A stretch of DNA of 9,146 nt, taken from an archaeon (lineage in GTDB: Archaea; Nanobdellota; Nanobdellia; Woesearchaeales; GW2011-AR9). Numbering within the stretch: the stretch's first letter is position 1; each line of letters opens with the position of its first letter. The notes under the pieces were generated by a model. The model saw only the letters and a program-made list of their open reading frames with translations. It did no database searches and had not been told where the DNA came from. The position numbers were made by a program, and so were the translations under genes. Positions 6,529 through 9,146 of the stretch are shown here, piece after piece. The stretch spans positions 1 to 9,146 of the forward strand of contig JAHFRS010000024.1 in assembly GCA_023266155.1 (NCBI GenBank). Direction: 5' to 3'.

Positions 6529-6980
6529 CTCGTACCCGTCTCCGCAGCAAAGATACAGAAAAAGAATTACAGCAGTATGGGGTTAAGTTCAATAAAAATG
6601 ATATTCTTGAAATTGTCGAGGAAAAGCACAAAATTCTCTTCATCAACAAACAGCCCTCTTTCTTCAGGTACCAGAATCACTGGATTCCGACGTTAAAATA
6701 CCTCCAGGCCAACCCCGCCATTCTCAAAACCATCACCATTGATATGGGTGCAGTTAGATTTATCGTCAATGGTGCTGACCTGATGCGACCAGGCATTGTG
6801 GCACTTGATCCGGCCATCCAGAAGGATGAGCCAATAACCATCATCGACCAAAACAACAAGAAGCCCATTGCTGTGGGGATAACTTTATATGATAGTGCTG
6901 GAATTCTGATGTTAATTTCAGGGAAAGTAGTCAAAAACACCCATTATGTTGGTGATGATCTCTGGAAAATAGAGGCATAG
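6525..6980 (+). CDS. Archaeal pre-PUA/PUA RNA-binding protein (Tma20/MCT-1-like)
   Basis: 151 residues, two domains. Residues 1-~70 match the archaeal pre-PUA domain (DUF1947 type), with GVKFNKNDILEIVEE and a PTLKYL segment. Residues ~70-150 are a PUA domain: DMGAVRFIVNGADLMRPGI (73-91), then VGITLYDSAGI and a GDDLWKI end that parallels the MCT-1 C-terminus. In eukaryotes MCT-1/Tma20 acts with DENR in 40S recycling and re-initiation; archaeal homologues are presumed to bind RNA or the ribosome, but their role is not settled. The ATG overlaps the HxlR stop by four bases and has AGAGG (6512-6516) 8 bases upstream, so it is translated by both coupling and a ribosome binding site. Archaeal Tma20 is not normally expected to be under a dedicated HxlR regulator, which is notable. 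Confidence 0.9.
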   Translation: MTRTRLRSKDTEKELQQYGVKFNKNDILEIVEEKHKILFINKQPSFFRYQNHWIPTLKYLQANPAILKTITIDMGAVRFIVNGADLMRPGIVALDPAIQKDEPITIIDQNNKKPIAVGITLYDSAGILMLISGKVVKNTHYVGDDLWKIEA

Positions 6981-7412
6981 ATGGACGAAACAGATGTCGC
7001 AAGAACATTGACCACAATGATGTATCATCTCAAAGGGAAAAACTTTCCCTGGCGAGTTGATGGCAGTGCTAACCTTCTAATTCAGGGCGTGGCCACGACG
7101 GCCAATGATGTGAATATTGCCACCAATGCAGATGGGCTGCGAATCTGTAAGAAAGCATTGAAACAGTATGGACTGGAAGAAATAGACAATAAACAGAAGA
7201 AAATTCGTTCTTTGCGAGGTTCCGTGAGGGGTATCGCCATTGAGATTAATTGCTATGAAAAATTTGATCTGCGCATGTTCGATAAAATCATGATGGTTTC
7301 CTGGAAAGGACAGAATCTGCCGTTGCTGCCATTAGAACATGCCGCTGAATTTTACCGCAAAATCCATCGCCTTGACAAAGTAGAGCTCATCTATCAGCAT
7401 CTACATCAATGA
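6981..7412 (+). CDS. Small nucleotidyltransferase-fold protein, possibly lacking one catalytic Asp
   Basis: 143 residues. The core resembles the minimal nucleotidyltransferase fold: WRVDGSANLLIQG (24-36) gives the GS helix, followed by the position of the DxD metal motif at ANDVNIAT (41-48). Here it reads D43-x-N45, so the second Asp is Asn. A third acidic position may be E88 in GIAIEIN. The C-terminal helix (PLEHAAEFYRKIHRLDKVELI) is like that of relatives that end with a helical arm. Members transfer NMP to RNA, proteins or small molecules; with D-x-N the protein may be inactive or weakly active. The ATG follows the PUA gene's TAG with no spacing, and AGAGG (6971-6975) lies 5 bases upstream. 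The fold assignment is moderately confident; the substrate is unknown. Confidence 0.7.
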   Translation: MDETDVARTLTTMMYHLKGKNFPWRVDGSANLLIQGVATTANDVNIATNADGLRICKKALKQYGLEEIDNKQKKIRSLRGSVRGIAIEINCYEKFDLRMFDKIMMVSWKGQNLPLLPLEHAAEFYRKIHRLDKVELIYQHLHQ

Positions 7413-7738
7413 TCACCAATCTTACCACCAAAACCATTGTTTCGCAGCAAGAAAAGTACTGCACTTCGTTCTGGTCGCAAATGCGTGGTTTAATGTGTAA
7501 ATCAAAGCAGAATGTAGTTATGATCTTTCCGAAAGAACGGAAAATCAGCCTTCATAGTTACTTTGTATTTTATTCATTAGAAATAATTCTTGCGGATACA
7601 GGGGGCAGGGTTGTTGAGATTTACCATCTACCACCCTGGAGTTTTTGGACTTCGACACAGCAAGGGAAATACCTTATCGAACTGGCCTTGCCCCAGAAAA
7701 AAGTATGGAGAGAGAATCAACTCGCATTCAAAAAGTAA
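7409..7738 (+). CDS. DUF192 (COG1430) family protein
   Basis: 109 residues, near the usual length for a DUF192 domain without a signal peptide, so probably cytoplasmic. The family pattern is visible: the N-terminal T-x-x-x-R-G-L-M element as FWSQMRGLMCK (21-31), the hydrophobic strand VVMIFP, then LHSYFVFYSLEIILAD (48-63) in the position of the canonical WMKNT-x-I-P-L-D-I-I-F-x-D, and a late strand GKYLIELA. The usual Trp-Met-Lys-Asn is replaced by His-Ser-Tyr-Phe, as in several archaeal members. The function of the family is unknown. It is the last gene of the operon; the ATG overlaps the previous stop by four bases and no AGAGG precedes it, so translation probably depends on coupling. Confidence 0.82.
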   Translation: MITNLTTKTIVSQQEKYCTSFWSQMRGLMCKSKQNVVMIFPKERKISLHSYFVFYSLEIILADTGGRVVEIYHLPPWSFWTSTQQGKYLIELALPQKKVWRENQLAFKK

Positions 7739-7740
7739 CA

Positions 7741-7768
7741 ATAAAAAGTTAAAAAAATGAATAAAAAA
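7741..7768 (-). terminator. T-tract terminator after the PGF-pre-PGF surface protein gene
   Basis: Downstream of the minus-strand TAA (7777-7779), the transcript would carry U6 (7763-7768), U7 (7751-7757) and U5 (7743-7747). The converging plus-strand operon ends only 38 bases away. A 12-base palindrome AAGAAATTTCTT (7767-7778) followed by a T-rich run may serve that strand. Confidence 0.5.
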
Positions 7769-7776
7769 GAAATTTC

Positions 7777-9146
7777 TTATTTCTTCTTCCAGTAATAGTA
7801 CAATACTGCCAGCAGCACGACGGCAATCACGAAAAGCACAATCCAGACGGGAACTTTGCCTTTCACCGGCACAGGTTGGGGCATTGCCACCGCCTCTTTT
7901 GCTGTTCCTTCAGCCATAGCAGCAGCTTCCTCAACGGCAGGAGTTTCCTTCCCTGATGTTGATCCCACAGCTGCCGCAGCAACTTCTTTCTTCTGTCCAA
8001 TCACAAAGTAGCTGAACCCCGGCGTCTGCGCACTATAATGCACATACGTCCCATCATCTTCAGCTGAAGCCGTCGCTAATTCTGTCCAGCTTCCACCAAC
8101 ATAATGGAACAAGGAGACATCTTCTTTCTTGACTTTATTATCTGTCAGCCAGCCTTTTTCAACTTTGAATTTGATCGTCGCTGCCCCTTGCAAGACTTTA
8201 TCAACATTGTTTTGAGTCATGTCCACCGTGCGATACACTTTACGGTCAAATGCTTCCACGGAACTGGGCAAGCTGTCAACCTTTTTGATTTGCACCCAAG
8301 CACCATACGTCGTCTTACTGACGGCAAAACTGACTTCCGTCACCCCAATAGCGCCATTGGCAACAGGAACTGTCGCCGTTTCACCGGCATTAATAGATGC
8401 CCATGTTTTCTTCTCAAAGACGCCGGCGACACCACTTGCCGATCCGCCACCAGAGCCACCGCCACCACCGCCGCCGGAAGAGGCAGCAGTAACTGTCCAA
8501 CTGCCGGTAGCACTATTAGTATTACCCGCATAATCTCTCACGCTACAGGTGCTGGAAGTGAACGATCCTGAACCTGTCGCCGTGGTTGATTCCGTCGTGG
8601 AACTCCCGCTAAATCCCGAAGAGGCAACAACGAGGCCTGTACCACTATCGCTCCTGGTACAAGTACACGTCACCGTTTGACCAGCAGTAGCATCGGATGG
8701 AGTACAGGAAACGCTAACTGTTGGCAAAGTTCTATCAATCGTAAATGTTAAGTTTTGGGTTCGGTTGAAGTTATTTAAGCTATCATTAGCGTAGACAAGT
8801 ATGTAGTAGGTTCCATCCGGGAAGTACCGGGTATCAGAGATGTTCACAGCAATGGAAGCGTTCCACAAAGTAACATTTGGTGATGCCACCGTGAAATTAA
8901 TCTGGCCGGTGCTATTGGTAATGTTGAAACGCACAAAATCCAGCCGATCAATAGTGGGCCGACTCGAGAAACTATCGTTTACTTCTGCCGTAAGGTTGAA
9001 AATAAAGTTTGCCGTCGTGGAAGCACGATCTCTGCTTAAGTTAGCCCCGTTGGTAATGTTTCCTAAAAAGATATTGGTCACATTGGGACCGCTGCGGTCA
9101 AGGGTAAACGATAAGTTGGCTACGGTGACGTTGTTATTCCTCAACG
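7777..9146 (-). CDS. Glycosylated Ig-like surface protein with PGF-pre-PGF domain and C-terminal TM anchor (N-terminus beyond window)
   Basis: The frame is open to the right edge; the TTG at 9142-9144 is an internal Leu codon, not a start. About 456 codons are visible. Visible residues ~1-140 are an Ig-like repeat bounded by matching LDRSGPNVT and IDRTLPTVS segments, with 16 N-x-S/T sequons. Residues ~140-220 form a Cys-containing Ig-like domain (VSCTPSDATAGQTVTC). A Gly-rich linker follows, then the PGF-pre-PGF domain at ~240-385 (VFEKKTWASINAGETATVPV through TPGFSYFVIGQ). An Ala/Glu linker leads to a final TM segment (VWIVLFVIAVVLLAVLYYYW) and KKK. There is no PGF-CTERM tripartite signal, so anchoring is by this TM. 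An S-layer-associated or adhesin-like role is expected for the family; the ligand is unknown. TAA is followed by T-tracts. Confidence 0.88.
   Translation of the reverse strand, partial: LRNNNVTVANLSFTLDRSGPNVTNIFLGNITNGANLSRDRASTTANFIFNLTAEVNDSFSSRPTIDRLDFVRFNITNSTGQINFTVASPNVTLWNASIAVNISDTRYFPDGTYYILVYANDSLNNFNRTQNLTFTIDRTLPTVSVSCTPSDATAGQTVTCTCTRSDSGTGLVVASSGFSGSSTTESTTATGSGSFTSSTCSVRDYAGNTNSATGSWTVTAASSGGGGGGGSGGGSASGVAGVFEKKTWASINAGETATVPVANGAIGVTEVSFAVSKTTYGAWVQIKKVDSLPSSVEAFDRKVYRTVDMTQNNVDKVLQGAATIKFKVEKGWLTDNKVKKEDVSLFHYVGGSWTELATASAEDDGTYVHYSAQTPGFSYFVIGQKKEVAAAAVGSTSGKETPAVEEAAAMAEGTAKEAVAMPQPVPVKGKVPVWIVLFVIAVVLLAVLYYYWKKK

Noticed and set aside
8104..8571. 155-codon plus-strand frame
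   Set aside because: It is antisense to the PGF-pre-PGF domain coding sequence, which is strongly supported; it has no promoter or ribosome binding site and an arbitrary composition.
9142..9144. TTG as start of the surface protein
   Set aside because: The protein lacks a signal peptide there and begins in the middle of an Ig-like repeat, so the true start lies beyond the window.

Overview
The window reads as archaeal DNA, probably from a DPANN-type lineage such as Woesearchaeota or Pacearchaeota; no rRNA is present to fix the taxonomy. The evidence is TATA boxes about 27 bases upstream of start codons with no room for a leader, T-tract terminators, an archaeal pre-PUA/PUA (Tma20/MCT-1-like) protein, an HxlR regulator, and a surface protein with a PGF-pre-PGF domain and dense N-glycosylation sequons. 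Where a Shine-Dalgarno is visible it is AGAGG.

Left part (1-4942, minus strand): two tandem genes, each with its own promoter, encode large secreted paralogs. Both begin with a signal peptide and a DUF5667-like helical segment. A long Gln/Glu/Ala-rich helical region follows, then a shared beta-type core of roughly 150 residues that resembles YD/RHS-type repeats, then W-x-Y-D...W motifs. The complete copy (2177-4942) ends in a long Gly/Ser/Tyr-rich tail. The other copy runs off the left edge, without its stop codon. I know of no described system with this full architecture; it is the most novel-looking item here.

Middle (4943-6189): a 350-base divergent intergenic region contains promoters for both flanking genes and a 17-base imperfect inverted repeat that may fold as RNA. 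It is followed by a four-TM membrane protein with a leaderless-type promoter, and then a small convergent unknown helical protein whose stop codon directly abuts that of the membrane protein.

Right-centre (6143-7738, plus strand): a compact operon of HxlR-type regulator, Tma20-like PUA protein, small nucleotidyltransferase-fold protein and DUF192 protein, with junctions of -4, 0 and -4 bases. Its promoter shares one near-symmetric TATA box with the small divergent gene, so that both start codons lie about 27 bases from it. A palindrome CTTTAC-AAA-GTAAAG, with a second half-site at the HxlR start, is the obvious candidate operator.

Right edge (7777-9146, minus strand): the C-terminal 456 codons of a large glycosylated, membrane-anchored surface protein with Ig-like repeats and a PGF-pre-PGF domain. 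Overall, two cell-surface modules flank a small regulatory/RNA-related operon.
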